Assembly: GCF_026745355.1 (NCBI RefSeq)
Contig: NC_079202.1
Coordinates: 43,089,061-43,153,060, forward strand
Reading direction: 5' to 3'
Length of the DNA: 64,000 nt
From: Beta vulgaris subsp. vulgaris
Taxonomy: Eukaryota; Streptophyta; Magnoliopsida; Caryophyllales; Amaranthaceae
Shown: piece by piece, positions 49,370-62,564 of the stretch
How positions within the stretch are numbered: position 1 is the first letter of the stretch
How the letters are laid out: every line of letters begins with the position of its first letter
Notes under the pieces: model-generated
Seen by the model: the letters and a program-made list of their open reading frames with translations, nothing else
What the model was told of the DNA's origin: nothing
Databases searched by the model: none
Program-made: the position numbers and the translations under genes

Positions 49370-49895
49370 AAACTGGGTCGACCGACGGGTGAACCCGCAT
49401 GCGACCTAGACCCAACCTGTTCTGAGCCGAGAGTGGTCGTTTGGAAAGCCGACCCATTCCGACCCAGCGTTCACCCGTGCCCAGTTTAACCCGTGGAATT
49501 GATAACCCAACCTGAGTTGGGACGACCCAGTTTGACCCGTGTCCAGTTGCACCCGTGAACAATGACCCATACCCAACCTGTTTCCGACCCAAAATAACTT
49601 GCATCCAACTTCACCCGCCAATGATCCAGTTAAACCCATCCAGTTATCACCGAACCCAGTTACCACCCAACTCAGTTAGCACCCAACCCAGTTACTACCC
49701 AACCTAGTTATGACTCAACCCAACTATCACCGACCCAGTTCTGACCCAACCCAGTTATGACCCAATCCAATTTCGACCCTACCCAGTCACCACTCGACCC
49801 AACTAATCCCGACCTAACACCATTCTGACCCAACACCGTTCCGACCCAAGTAAACCCGACCCAACACCATTCCGACCCAATACAACCCGGCAATG
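49370..49895. repeat. Left subterminal repeats of the hAT element
   Basis: More than twenty copies of short words such as GACCCAACCCAGTT and CCGACCCAA, in one orientation. Subterminal arrays of this kind are where hAT transposases usually bind. Confidence 0.85.
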
Positions 49896-50583
49896 AGTAA
49901 ATGACTACTCTTTTTGGTAAATTTATATAATTTTTGAACATAAAATATTTCGTAACTACTTTTGGTCAAAGTAATTGACAAATATTATTTATCAAGACAT
50001 AAATACATAATTAAGATCTCTATTATATATAACCACCTCATTTAAATTTGAAACCCCCACAGCCCCACGCGGTTGTTTTTTGTTAAGTTCTCCACTGTAC
50101 GAAATTTTAACGATAAACCGTAAACCAAGTGGTATTATTAATGTTTGTTGTTTTGGTATATATGACATAAAAAGTTAAAAGAATTTGCCAAAAGAAAGAA
50201 CATATATTAAATAAATATCTAATATGTATTATGTAATTGATTGTAATAACTTAAATACTTAATACTTAATAAGTATTGGAAATAAAATAAAATAAAATTA
50301 GAATTAGAGTATTAGACAAATAAAAAGAAAATAAAAACAGAATTTGACAAAAGAAATGCCAAAAAATTTCGTTTCATTACCCCTTTCCAAGTTTCCAACA
50401 TTCATTACAAATCTAAATAAAAAGTAGAACATTACAGCATTACCTAATACTTAGCAATTAGTCATTAATAACATAAAGAAAAAATTACATAAGTCTACTG
50501 ATTATAATTTACATGGACCAGCAAGGTAGCAAAAAATTACACCAAAAAATTACATCACATCCAGTGTCCCAGCAAGGCAGCAA

Positions 50584-51123
50584 CTAATACGCTCCTCGGA
50601 CGATCAGAAAACAGTGTTCTTCGGGGTCCCACTTCCCAGTGACGCAAGGGCTCATGCGTATCTCATGGCCATCACCAATGAGGGTGTGATCCCATTCTTC
50701 TTGAACCATGAATCGAGTGAAAGCCCCATCCTCACCCTCTACAAAAATCTCCTTGGGTATCTCGAACCCAACCATGTGAACAACACCATCACCAGCCATT
50801 TCACCACCACCACCAGCCTCTAAGCCATCACCAGCAGCCTCTAACCCACCACCACCAGCCTCTAACCCACATAAAATCACCTTTGTAAACACATTTTCCT
50901 TCTTTTTATTTTTTCCTTCCTCACTAGGTTTGTCATGCATTTTAACACCAAGTCCTCTACATCTTAGAGATGTCCTACAACCCACTCTCTCATAAATCAC
51001 CTTACCCTTTCCTTTGTCCATTTTTGCAGTTGATGAACCTGAAATTATCAACTCAAAAAATTCTAAATAAAAGGAAATATTAAAAACACAAAGACAGATT
51101 TTTGAATGAAATAAGGCAGCCAA
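50584..51123 (-). CDS. Unassigned ORF inside the hAT element
   Basis: 179 codons; an internal Met (about 51021, MDKGKGKVIYERVGC) is a more natural start than the hydrophobic upstream part. The protein has a basic N-terminus, Gly/Ala-rich repeats GLEAGGGG and GLEAAGDG, and an acidic, aromatic C-terminus (IFVEGEDGAFTRFMVQEEWD). I recognise no domain. It may be a captured gene or accessory gene of the element, or a fragment of either. Confidence 0.35.
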   Translation of the reverse strand: MAALFHSKICLCVFNISFYLEFFELIISGSSTAKMDKGKGKVIYERVGCRTSLRCRGLGVKMHDKPSEEGKNKKKENVFTKVILCGLEAGGGGLEAAGDGLEAGGGGEMAGDGVVHMVGFEIPKEIFVEGEDGAFTRFMVQEEWDHTLIGDGHEIRMSPCVTGKWDPEEHCFLIVRGAY

Positions 51124-52356
51124 AGAATAAATTATCTAAAACAATTGGTAGAAAGAAGCAAAAGCAAGAACATTCAAAAATAAATTATCTTTAAAAATAA
51201 GTAATGATATGTTCACAAGCTAACCTCCTCATCGAGCACTCGACTGTACTTGACAACACAACTTCACAACACAAGAAAGCCAACAAAAGTGACACGAGCA
51301 TCCACAATTCTTTGTCTTTTTAACAATACCAAAACCAATTTTACCAATAAAGTGAATATCATGTCCAATACTCCAATAAAGACAAAATAAAGGTAGCTCC
51401 ACATCATGACACTTAGGGCAAAACATGTGTGTAAAGTAAAATGTAGCCAAAAACAGTCGCAAACAACCAAAGGGACGCTTTATAAACCAAACCAAACAAC
51501 CACAATTAGCCATCCCACCCTTTTCTTCCAGACTCTACTCCCGACCAAATCTCATCATTACAAAATATAATTAAATCAATTTAGTCGGGGGCAAAGGTGG
51601 AAGACAAGAACGAACAACTACAGCTCTCAAGTAAAAATTTCACCTCATCATCGAGCACTCGACTCCAATTAACAACACAACTTAACACGACAAGAAAGCC
51701 GGCAAAAGTGACATAAGCATCAACAATACCAATCAAGTACGTATCATGTTCAATCAAGCCAGCAAAAGAAATGTAGAGATGCATTATGATACTAAGGGAA
51801 AAACATGTGTGTGAAGTTAAATGTAGGGGAAAAAAGTCGCTAACAAGTCAAACCCCAATTATCTTTGCGCAAGGGACATTAATTTATTAAGCAAAAGAAC
51901 ATAGAACAACTAAACCAAACCCAAAAATTCTGTTTAAGGCTTTATAATTTAAGGGTTAGGGCTAGGGTTTGAGTCTAGGGTTAGGGTTTGGGTGTAGGGT
52001 AAGGGTTTTGGGCTATCATTTAGGATTTAAGGTTAAACCCTTATATGTGATGAATTCTAAACAATAAACCCTAAAGAAATAACTCAAAACACAAACCTAT
52101 AACATATCAACCCCAACCCATAACACAACAAACTCAACCCAGAACACAACAAACCCCAAACACAAACAAACCTCATAACACAACCAACCCAAAAACAAAC
52201 AGAAACCCAGAAAAAACAGTAACAGAAACAAACCCAAACCCAAAACACAACACAAACCTAAAACACAGCCATCAACCATTTTCAATAGCCCACAACAAAA
52301 ACCATCAAACAACAACCATCACCAAAACAACCATCAAACAACAATAGCAACACAGT
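51124..52356. other. hAT interior, non-coding
   Basis: A direct repeat of about 85 bp (51220-51300 and 51645-51725, sharing CATCGAGCACTCGACT) is present. Degenerate TTTAGGG telomere-like words occur at 51955-52030, and AC-rich sequence at 52090-52260. No gene supported. Confidence 0.55.
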
Positions 52357-54327
52357 TTAAGGAATTGAATCATAATCAATATTAGTAGGCTCGGTATCGT
52401 TAACAACTTCAAGAGACTTCTCATCCTCAACCTTAGAATAACCAAATATCCAGTTTTGGCAAGTCACAAAAGCCTCAACATTTTTTGGCAACAAACGCGT
52501 GCGATACTTTGTTAAAATTCTACCCCCATACTAAATGAAGACTCGGAAGCCACATATGTAATGGGGATAGCCAACACATCTCTAGCCATCCGAGACAAAA
52601 TAGGATAAACGCCCACATGAGTTTTCCAATAGGCCAAAACATCAAAGTGGTCATCTTGGTCAGCAGGAGCATGTGGGGCATTGAAATATGATTCCATATC
52701 ATTTTCAATACCCCTACTAGCAACAATATTGGCACCAAAACTCTAAAAAACAGCAAATTAAATAGTATCATCACTAAACTATTACCGAACAACAATCACT
52801 AACTTTAAGTAATCAAATGAATAAAATGATACACATAATAGCCAACCTTTCCAAGGTTGGCCTTCTTAAATGGACGGGCAAGCGATCTTGCAAAACTTGG
52901 AGTGGAGGACTCAGAACCAGTAGTCATAGAAGATGTAGTGGAAGAAGATTGTAGGTGAAAAAATAGTAGCAAAGTGCATATACAACCCAGTAAAGGCATC
53001 AACAACCTCTTTAACCTTACGATTAAGATCTTCGGGCAAATAAACAGTAGCATACAACTCATGAACAGAGTTTTTTTTTGTAATGGGGATCAAGCATGAT
53101 AGCAATAGTAAGAATCAGAAAATAATTTTCCCAATACTTGTTAAATTTTGCATACATAGGAGCAGCCATAAGACGAATAGAATCAGTTGGGTTTTCTTGC
53201 ACATAATAAAGAAGACTTTCAATCAAAACAATATTCTCAACATATAAGTTGGCAGTGGGGGTAATCAGAACTAGAAAAAAGACAAGTGATATCATAAATG
53301 GGTTCAAGAAAATCACAAACATTTTGGACAGTTTCCTATTCAAAATTACTTAAAGAAACATCTAAACCATGTTCAAGTAAATAATACCTATCTACAGCTT
53401 CCCTAACTTCTAAACACCTACGGAGCATAAGAAAAGTAGAATTCCAACGAGTACGAACATCACCAATCAATAAACCAGAAAAACTAGTATTCACATACTT
53501 AACACAATCATCAAACCTCTCTTTCCTAATGTTTGAATAAGAAACACATGAAACAACTTGTTGCAACTTCAAAACGGTTTTATCCATAAACTTAAAACTA
53601 ACTTGGACAATCAAATTCAATATATGGGCAGAACATCTAATATGAAAAAAAATTACGAGAAAAGGCAACAAATTAGTTCTGTTCAAGTCCCTAACCATCT
53701 CTTGAATCATAACATCATTGGCAGTAGCATTATCACAAGTCAAAGAAAACATTTTATCTCTAATATTCCACTCATCAAACAAATCAGGTAAACTTACCCA
53801 ACTCCTTACCAGTGGGGGAACCAGGAAAATGTCTAAAAACAAGAATTTTAGAACGCAGCACCCAAGAGTTATCAACATAATGAGTAGTCAAAATAGTAAA
53901 ACTAACATTGTTAAGAGCAGACCACAAATCACAAGTACAACACACTTTTCCTTCTAAATTACCTATAGGTATTTTTAATTGAGCTTTAAGAGCAGCAAAT
54001 TGATTAATTAGTGTAATGCTTAAGCATAGTATTCCTAGAAATATGCTTCACATTAGAAATCAAGTAAGAAAGTAATTCTCTATGTTTAGAATGCTCAACA
54101 ATCAACAATAGATATCCATGACACATAATAGTTTCAGCAAACATACGACATAAAGTTTTTTGATCATAATTCCCCCCAGGTTGAGCAACTTTTACTTTTA
54201 AGTAAGCTTCACATTGTTCTAAGTGTTTGTTTTGGTTATTAGTACCTTGTGTTCCCTCAGCACGATAGGTCTTAACATTACAATGCTTACATGTAGAAAA
54301 AATCTTACCATCTTCGGTTTTAAACAA
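52357..54327 (-). pseudogene. hAT transposase, frameshifted
   Basis: From 54327 a BED-type zinc finger appears (STCKHCNVKTY ... NKHLEQC). Next come a core segment SLTCDNATANDVMIQEM with the catalytic Asp, the HIRCSAHILNLIV motif, and TRWNSTFLMLRR (53790-53410). Then follow PTANLYVENI and KYWENYFLILTIAIMLDPHY (53260-53060), and finally the hAT dimerisation domain VYPILSRMARDVLAIP with ASESSFS (52600-52515). The last exon-like part needs a shift at the G-run near 52520 and ends with stop 52359-52357. Shifts also occur near 53990, 53340 and 52800-53060. The family is clear; this copy is inactive. Confidence 0.9.
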
Positions 54328-57300
54328 ACTAAAGTGCTATCAAACCTTGACCGTACGCCTCCCAAACAGGACAGGGTCATGGGTTTGGGGAGAAATGGTT
54401 TCCTCCTCAACAGAAAGGGAATTGGACCCAATAATGGAGTCCAATGTCAATGGATGAACTGAAAAACAAATTAAACACATTTATATTTTGAACAAGATAG
54501 AGTCTAGGCATCTAGGACCTAGGGTTAGGGTTAGATCAGGTTTAAGAGTCAAGGTCAGGTTTAAGGGTCAGGGATTAGGGTTTAAAGACAGGGCTAGGGT
54601 CGGGTTTTAGGACAGGGTCATGGTCGGGTTATAGGGTAGGGTCAGGGTCGGGTTTTAGGGCAGGGTCAGGGTCGAGTTTTAGGGCAGGGTCAGGGTCGAG
54701 TTTAGGGTTTAGGATTTAGGGTTTAGCTCTAACATAAACCCTAAACAATAACCCCTAAACACGAACCCTCAACTCAAACCCTAAACTCAAACCCTCAACC
54801 CAAACCCTAAACTAAAACCCTCAACCCAAACCTTAAAATCAAACCCAAAAAACTCAAACACTAAACAGTTAAACCCTAAACTCAAACCCTAAACATAAAC
54901 CCAAAACACAAAGCCCAAAACATAAGCCCAATATACACAAACTCAGAAATAAAAAACCCAAAAACAAGCCCATAAAATAAAACGCAGCTAAAAAACCCTA
55001 AGGCCTAAACAAAACATACCCTAAACACAAACCCTTAACATAATAGCCTAAAACCCAAACCCTTAACATGTCATAAACCCAAAACAGAAACCCAAATCAA
55101 TAAACATAGAAAACCCGAACCCTAAACAAATCGAACCCTAACAAAAAGGTAGACCTAGATACTTAGATAATTAGACATCAACGAGAAATCACAAACATGT
55201 AATATAAATAAAAGCACAAACATGAAATCACAAACATCAAACATGACAAAAAACTGTATTTAAGATCGAAAAATAAATGAAACGTAACATAAAATTATAA
55301 ACAAACATGTCATTACAAACATGTAACATAAAATTATAAATGACAAAAAATCAGAAACAGAAATCACAAACATCAAACATGTAAAGTTGTAAACAAGTCA
55401 GAAACCCTAAACAATTCAAGTTAAGAATTTAATATACAATTATACATGACAAATAATAACTAACACAGTAGATCTCAATTCTCACATATGACAAAAAATA
55501 AGATACAAATAAAAAACAGTATTAAGATCGAAAAATAAACATGATATTCCTAAAAAAATTCTATATCTCACATATGACAAAAAAAACAAGTAAAACAATC
55601 AAAAAATAAGATACAAATAAAAAATGAGTATAGATCGAAAAATAAACATGATATTCCTAACAAAATTCTAGATCTCACGTATGACAAAAAAAACAAGTAA
55701 AATAATCAAAAAATAAGATACAAATAAAAAATTAGTATTAAGATCGAAAAATAAACATGATATTCCTAACAAAACTCTAGATCTCACATCTCACAAAAAA
55801 ACAAGTAAAATAATCAAAAAATAAGATACAAATAAAAAATTAGTATTAAGAGTGAAAAATAAACATGATATTCCTAAAAAAAAATTCTAGATCTCACATA
55901 TGACAAAAAACAAGTAAAATAATCAAAAAATACATGATATTCCAGTAGATCTGCAAATTGGACCAGCACATAATCCTACATTCACATGCAAGCAACAGAT
56001 CTTCCTAATTCTAAAAAAAACGAATTCTAGAACTCTAGAAGTGTAGAAAACTTACCTGGTGGTTGCGACACACTGTTTTTAAATATTAAATTTGCCTTTT
56101 TTTAGCTTTTTTTTTTTAGCTTTTTTTCTTCTTTTCCGACGATCACCGTCTTTTTTTTCCGACGATCTTCACTTCTTCACCAAAAGTACAAAACCCGGAA
56201 AATAAACCAAGAGAACACAAACCCGTAAACCGTATTTAAGAGAAATGAGAAATTTGGAAATTAAATATGAAAGAAGCGAAGAAAATAAGATAGAGAGAGA
56301 GAAAATGAGAGAGTAATAGAGATTGATCGAAAAAAGAGGCGAAGAAATCTCAAAGAGGGGAAGAAAATCTGAAAGAGGCGAAGAATTTTTAGGGTTTTTT
56401 TTAAGGTTTGGAAGGGGGAGAGGAGTAGAGGATGAGAGTTGAGAGATTGACAGCCGGAATGAGAGAGAAAATGAGGTGGAGACATGAGGCGTGTAAGGTT
56501 AAAAATAGGTTTATATACTAGGGATTAGGGTGGATGTTTAGGGTTAGAATTCTGATTCAATCTCAACCGTTGGATTTAAATATTGAGTGGCTAAGATTCA
56601 TTTTAATGAGTTAATTTTAGATTTTTAGATTTATGATTTTAGAGATTGAAGAAATGAAGGTTCAAGGGCTCAGATTTAATATTAGCTAATCAATGGTCTC
56701 AAACCATGATCCTTGACATATTTTTTTGACCAATGAATATCAAGAGTGACCAAGCACATGGATTTCAAAATCTCAATGGTTGGATTTACTCTTTTTCAAA
56801 TCAAATGGTTAAGGTTAAGTCTTAAGAGTTGTTAAGACAAGTAATGCTTTTTTCTAGTTTATATTTATAATTTTACATTTTTTATACCGATTGTAATTAT
56901 AGTATTGATTTGTAAATTTGTTTAGTAATTACTAATTAGTAATATTATAAATTAATAAAAATTACAAATTTTAGAATTTTAATTACTATTTTTAATTATA
57001 AACAAGATGATTAATGTAAAAATTATTATGAATGAATAATGATGTATTGATGTGAAAAGTGAAAGTAGAAACAGTTAAGTATGAAACATGAATGTATGAT
57101 TATTTAAGTAATGAAATAGACGGATTCCTAGTATGACTTTTGATAAAGATCTACAACGATATGTATGATTAAGTTGCTATACGACGATACATATAGCAAC
57201 TTAGTAAGATACTGTCTTTTAAGATCCAAAACTAAAACATCAACGATGAAAGTCGATCAATCTATTCTAATTTCTAATGATGCTTTATGATTATTGCTAA

Positions 57301-58130
57301 AACCGTGTAATAACATCGATGATCAATCTTATGATCATTTGATGGTTTTGACTTTTGATTAATGTCGAAGACAATCAATCTTATGATCATTTGATTAATT
57401 AATTTATGCCAGGATTGTGAACCTTAACTTAACGAAATTCGATCATGTTCATCCTCTACTAATATAGTGTTTGTCTGTTTGATTATGTGTCATCTTCATA
57501 GACATATTGACATATTCGATTAAGCGATAAGTGATTAACGTTGATCATTGTTACTTCACTACTTGTTGAGTTGTTCCATGAACGATGAAAGTCTAACTTT
57601 TTTTGTTGCTATATAGTGACTCATTCAGACTTGAGAGTGAGTAAGTCACTAACTAACAAAATGTTTAGATTTAATAGTCTATTGACTCTAACACTATAAG
57701 TCTATAATCAATAATCAGTATGGAGTATGGACTATGGAGTATGGACTTATGCCTTAAGCCCTTAACAACTTAAATGTTTAATCCTTATGGTTGTTACTTG
57801 TTAGATGTTAGTTGTTACTTGTTACTTGAATACTTATGCAATCATGAATAAGTATAAGTGAATAACCGATACTTAGACAATAGGTCAATAGCCAATGCCC
57901 AATGGTGAGTGGCCCAATAATATAAGTATAACTTATATGTCTTACTTTAGTAACATTTAAAATTAAAAATATAAGTATCAAACTATTAATGATTTAATGT
58001 ATTATTACAAAATTCACAATGACTCAATCACAATTCACGATATTAGTATAATTACTATAAAATCTTTATAAAGTATAATCTATATCACAATATCACATGT
58101 TATAATTTTATAATGTTTAAGTTATAACAA
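54328..58130. other. hAT interior: telomere-like tract, tandem repeats, AT-rich DNA
   Basis: 54500-55150 is full of degenerate AGGGTTTAGGG and CCCTAAAC words with GTCAGGGTCGGGTTTTAGGG units, switching strand near 54740. 55490-55930 holds four copies of a unit of about 100-110 bp containing AAACATGATATTCCTAA. 56050-56480 may be the 5' leader of the transposase gene; it has CTTCTTC/GAAGAAG-rich sequence. 56500-58130 is AT-rich with no gene seen. Confidence 0.6.
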
Positions 58131-58134
58131 TCTC

Positions 58135-58865
58135 GACCCAAATCAATACGCCGCGACGCCGCCAGTTTGATATTTCAGCTTATCCAAGAACCAAGTCCTA
58201 TCGAGATCCGATTTATTCCAACCCAAGTCATTCCGGAAGCGAATTTAGTCTGACCCAAGTCATTCCGATAGTCGATTTCTTGAATACTCAATTAATTCTG
58301 AAGGTCGATTTATTCCGACCCAATTCATTCCGATATCGATTTCTTCCGACCCAAGTAATTCTGAAAGCCGAATTATTCCGACCCAAGTCATTCCGAAGCT
58401 GATTCATTCGGACCCAAGTTATTCCGATATCGATTTCTTCTGACCCAAGTAATTCCGAAAGCCGAATTATTCCAACCCAAGTCATTCCGAAGCCGATTTA
58501 TTCCGACCCAAGTTATTTCGATATCGATTTCTTCCGACCCAAGTAATCCGAAAGCCGATCTCTTCCGACCCAAGTCATTCCTAAAGCCGATTTCTTCCGA
58601 CCCAAGTCATTCCTAAAGCCGATTTCTTCCGACCCAAGTCATTCTGAAAGCCGATTTGGGCCGACTTCACCTTATTCCATTCCGATCCAAATTCACCCAA
58701 CCCCAATACCCGCCGACCCAGTTCAAAGATCCCCTCACCTAGTTGAACCCGACCCAAGTTCACCCGACCCACCCAGTTCCGACCCATGACACACTCTCAC
58801 CCAGATTATTCCGACCCAAACCATTCCGACCCAGCTTGGGTCAACCCAAACCCAGCCAGTGACCT
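58135..58865. repeat. Right subterminal repeats of the hAT element
   Basis: A tandem array built from TTCCGACCCAAGTCATTCCG followed by GATATCGATTTC or AAAGCCGATT units, about fifteen copies, mirrors the left array in word content but is more regular. Confidence 0.88.
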
Positions 58866-59261
58866 AGATTGACACCTCTAGCTTTGGATAAGCGAAATAG
58901 AGTTTCGTGTTGAATGAACAACTTAAATTATTATATTATATAATTTGTGTATAACTTTTGCTATGTAATTCGAAATATTATAATTTTATACCATTGGATA
59001 GTGCTCGGATTATGCTTCGAATAAGATCTATATACAATATAGTTCTACAACTATGAAAAGAGAGTACCATGTAGGATTGACATGTCATTATTTTTTATTT
59101 TAAATATAATAAAAAAAATAGAGTTCTACACATATTTAAATATATAAAAGGAGTTTTGAATAGGGAGAAATTTACGTTTAGTTTTGAATAAACAACCTAA
59201 ATTATTATATTATGTAAATTGAATATAACTTTTGATACCTAATTGAAAACATTATCCTATA

Positions 59262-59522
59262 CTTCCTCTGTATTTTTTTATCTTTCTCACTTAGAATCTT
59301 GACACTGTTCACAATTAGAGAGAATCTTTTAGATTTTTCTCAATATATAAGAAAAAAATATAGTCATGCGGGGTCTTGTTTTATTCATCTCAATGAGTAC
59401 TTTATTAATATTCAACTATTATAATTTTTTCTTATATGTAATGAAAGATATTTAATGTAAAATAAGTGCATTGACAAACGTGCAAAGTCAAAATAGGAAA
59501 GATAAAAAAAATACAGAGGGAG
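59262..59522. mobile_element. Stowaway MITE
   Basis: Inverted ends CTTCCTCTGTATTTTTTTAT and near complement, flanked by TA (59260-59261, 59523-59524). Inserted in a unit of the degenerate tandem repeat. Confidence 0.9.
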
Positions 59523-61079
59523 TATTTTTTACAATTGCAGAGCGCTTGAAATATTCTTCAAAAGGATAACCATCTACAATATAGTTTTACAACTCATGAA
59601 ATATATTTAATTAGATGAATTATAAGACATTTTTCAGTGTTTCTTTTTTATAAATATAATAATAATTAAGCTATAAGTATAGTGTATAACATGTGATTAT
59701 AGCATTTCGTTATAGGTCCAATTTACTAGATAGACATATTATCTTTCAAAACCTCATCCTTAATTGCTCCTTGAACCAAAAAAATTTAGTATTGCAACAA
59801 AATTTATTATGTAAAATTTATTGTTACAACAAAAACTAAAATCTATAGCGATAAAGTTATATATGTATTAGAATTTTAGATGATGAAAAAATTGGAGTTT
59901 GATATAAAAAAAAAAAACCTTAAAATATTATAGAGAGCTCCATCTAAGCATGTCATATTATTGTTTTTAATTTTTAATTTTTTTTTAAAAAAAAAATTGT
60001 GTTCACTATAGATATAAATACATATAAGGTGTTTTGGATAAGTGAACATTAGATTCTGATTTTAGATAAACAACCTAAATTATTATGCTATGTAAATTGA
60101 GTATAATTTTTGTTACAAATTCGCAATATTATAATTTTTTTAACCACTAGAGAGTGCTCGAAGTATGCTTCGAAATAAGTTTCATATACAATATAGTTTT
60201 ACAACTTATGAAAATTTATTTATTTTGGATGAAAAAAAAATGTATTATTTATTCTTTCTTTTAATTACATGTAAAAATAACTATAAAAATAGCGTATTAT
60301 ATGTGACAATATCAAATATATCTTTGAAAATCATACTTCTAAAAATTGAGTTATATAAAGATAAAAATACATATTTATAATTTTTAACATATAGCATACC
60401 ATGGTGGCATTCCATGAATCAAATGAAAGGTTGTCAACGACATTGCAAATGTATTATGCAATTCACTAATTATTTTATTCATAGAATATTTATTGTATAT
60501 ACAATTATTCATGTTTGTCTTTTCACATATATCTATATGTCTGATCTTATTCTTTTCTCCATGAACTTGATTCTACTAAACTAATTGGAAAATCAAGGTT
60601 CGCGTTTCTAGACTATTTGAGGTCACGGATCATAAAAAAAAAGTTTGATAAGTCTTGATATGGTCATGATTGATGAATATATTTTCTCTCTTAAATAGTA
60701 ATTTTTTCTGTCTTCTTTTACTGCAACAATGAGTTTGCGCATGGTTTGTAAGAAAATAAATAAAGGATAGTTTAGCGTAGAGGGTTAAACTAGAATAGGG
60801 GATAAGTAAATCCTTAATAAAGTAAACGCGACTTTTATGAGACAATTTGAGTAATTAATGATGGTTTTATTAACATAAAGTAAAGACGATGTTGTCAACT
60901 ATAGTTGCTTTTTTCACCAAAAGTGAATTGATTCGAATAGATGAAACTACTCAAAGTGGTAATTGTTGCAATATAAAAAGAATGGAGAAATTATATAACG
61001 ATTGTGTTGAAAAATCTCATTTCACATCAACAAAAAATCAACAATGTTAACAAAAAAATTGCAAAAATAAAATAAACAA

Positions 61080-61111
61080 TAACTCGTGCAACGCACAGGC
61101 TTCAAAACTAG
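61080..61111 (+). mobile_element. Possible Helitron 3' end
   Basis: An imperfect hairpin CTCGTGC-AAC-GCACAGG is followed by TTCAAAA and CTAGT, resembling the terminus at 39102-39131 in the opposite orientation. The other end is not identified. Confidence 0.4.
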
Positions 61112-61351
61112 TAACGTATAAAAATAAATATCAACTCACGAGGTCGCGACATTTGGCGTCTTCATTGGACGCCACATGTTACGCTTATTAAGTGCCATGT
61201 CACTTTTCCTAAAATAAATAGTGTTCCAAATTAATTAAAAATACATGTATATAGTTGAGGATAAGAAAAAATAAGGTTGGGTTCACAATGAAAAACTTAA
61301 TTATAGTAAATCGATTATAAATTTTAATATAGAGTTTTGAAAAATATAATG

Positions 61352-62266
61352 GGAAATTTCCTCAGGTACCCCTAAGGTTTAACGTAATTCTCAAATTACC
61401 CTTCAGATTTGGGAAATTCCCCAAATACCCCCAAACTTTGACTTTATGCTCAAAATGCCCTTACTATTGGCGGAACCCTAACGTTGTTAGGGTTTCTTTC
61501 TCTTTTTCCTCTCCATCTTCATCTTCTTCATCTCTTCTCCTACAATTATCCATTAATGACACCTTAAACCTTCAATTTTCTCCTCTCCTTCCACCTACAT
61601 GCCTCTATCTCTCCTTCCCATCTTCATCTTGTGAATTTCCCCATTTTTTATGATGGTGAATTCAATTATCTCTCCTCGTGAATTTTTCCCAAATTAATGA
61701 TGGTTATTGTTGTCGTTCTTATTGTTGAAGTTGCCATGAGAATTTCAGGGTTTTAGAAATGGGTTTTACACACCATTTTAATAGATGTAGTCATAGAAAA
61801 TTGGCCTAGGTTTTATTTTCCTCTTCTAGATTTTGGGGAGTCGGGTTTTTCGGGTTTGTGCTTGAACAGTATTATGAGAACAACAAGAAATGAAGTTAAA
61901 GGGGATGTGAAGTTTAGGAGAGAGAGAGAGAGATGAAGAAAGGGTTGAAAAAGGATTGATGGGAGACATGAGCATGAAGAGAGATGAAGAAGATGAAGAT
62001 GGGAGGAGAGATAAAGGCATATAGGTGGACAAAGAAAGAGAAATTGAAGGTTTAGGATGTCATTAATGGAGGAGTGTGGGAGAAGAGATGAAGAAGATGA
62101 AGATGGAGAGGAAAAAGAGAAAGAAACCCTAACGACGCTAGAGTTCCGTCAGTAGTAAGGGTATTTTGAGCACAAAGTCAAAGTTCGGGGGTATCTGGGG
62201 ACTTTCCCAAATGTGAGGGGTAAGTTAACAATTACGTCAAACCTTAGGGGTACCTGAGGAAATTTC
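61352..62266. mobile_element. MULE-like foldback element
   Basis: Inverted repeats beginning GAAATTTCCTCAGGTACCCC run for at least 250 bp from each end, with a small non-palindromic centre. The pattern of repeated ACCCC words within the arms resembles the MULE TIRs at 8151 and 33058, but the sequence is a different family. No clean 9-bp duplication could be found, so the superfamily assignment is tentative. No coding sequence. Confidence 0.7.
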
Positions 62267-62384
62267 TTTTGCACAATTGGAAATTATTTAAACAATACTT
62301 TAAAACAAGATCCATTTACAATATATTTAAACTTTATATTAAATTAACATATAAAAAGAAATATTTTCTATAGTATGTATTAAA

Positions 62385-62564
62385 TAGAGGTGATCAAATA
62401 GCGGGTCGGTCTGGGTTTTTCAAGCCAAAAATCAGGACAGGCCGAAATTTAGGCTAAAATGTATTTTCGGCTTGGCCCGTCCCAAATATGAAAAAAATCA
62501 GGGGTGCATTAACACCCAAGTCGAGATTTTTGGAGCTGGGCTGGGCTACTATTGATCAACTCTA
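62385..62564. mobile_element. Short hAT-type MITE
   Basis: Ends TAGAGGTGATCAA and TAGAGTTGATCAA are inverted, and GGCTTGGCCCG and GGGCTGGGCT words lie inside, as in the 9816-10447 element. 180 bp. Flanking 8-mers do not match. Confidence 0.65.

Larger units (their letters stand above)
49358..58880 (-). mobile_element. 9.5-kb hAT element
   Basis: Ends TAGAGGTGTCAA (49358) and its complement TTGACACCTCTA (ending 58880) are flanked by the perfect 8-bp duplication GCTTTGGA (49350-49357 and 58881-58888). The subterminal regions are arrays of CGACCCAA-type words. The interior holds a hAT transposase pseudogene on the minus strand (52357-54327), one unassigned ORF (50584-51123) and several kb of repeats and telomere-like sequence. 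It is inserted in a unit of the degenerate tandem repeat. Confidence 0.95.

Noticed and set aside
61343..62275. 9-bp target duplication of the MULE-like foldback element
   Set aside because: Flanks ATATAATGG and TTTTGCACA do not match, so the element is listed without a duplication.
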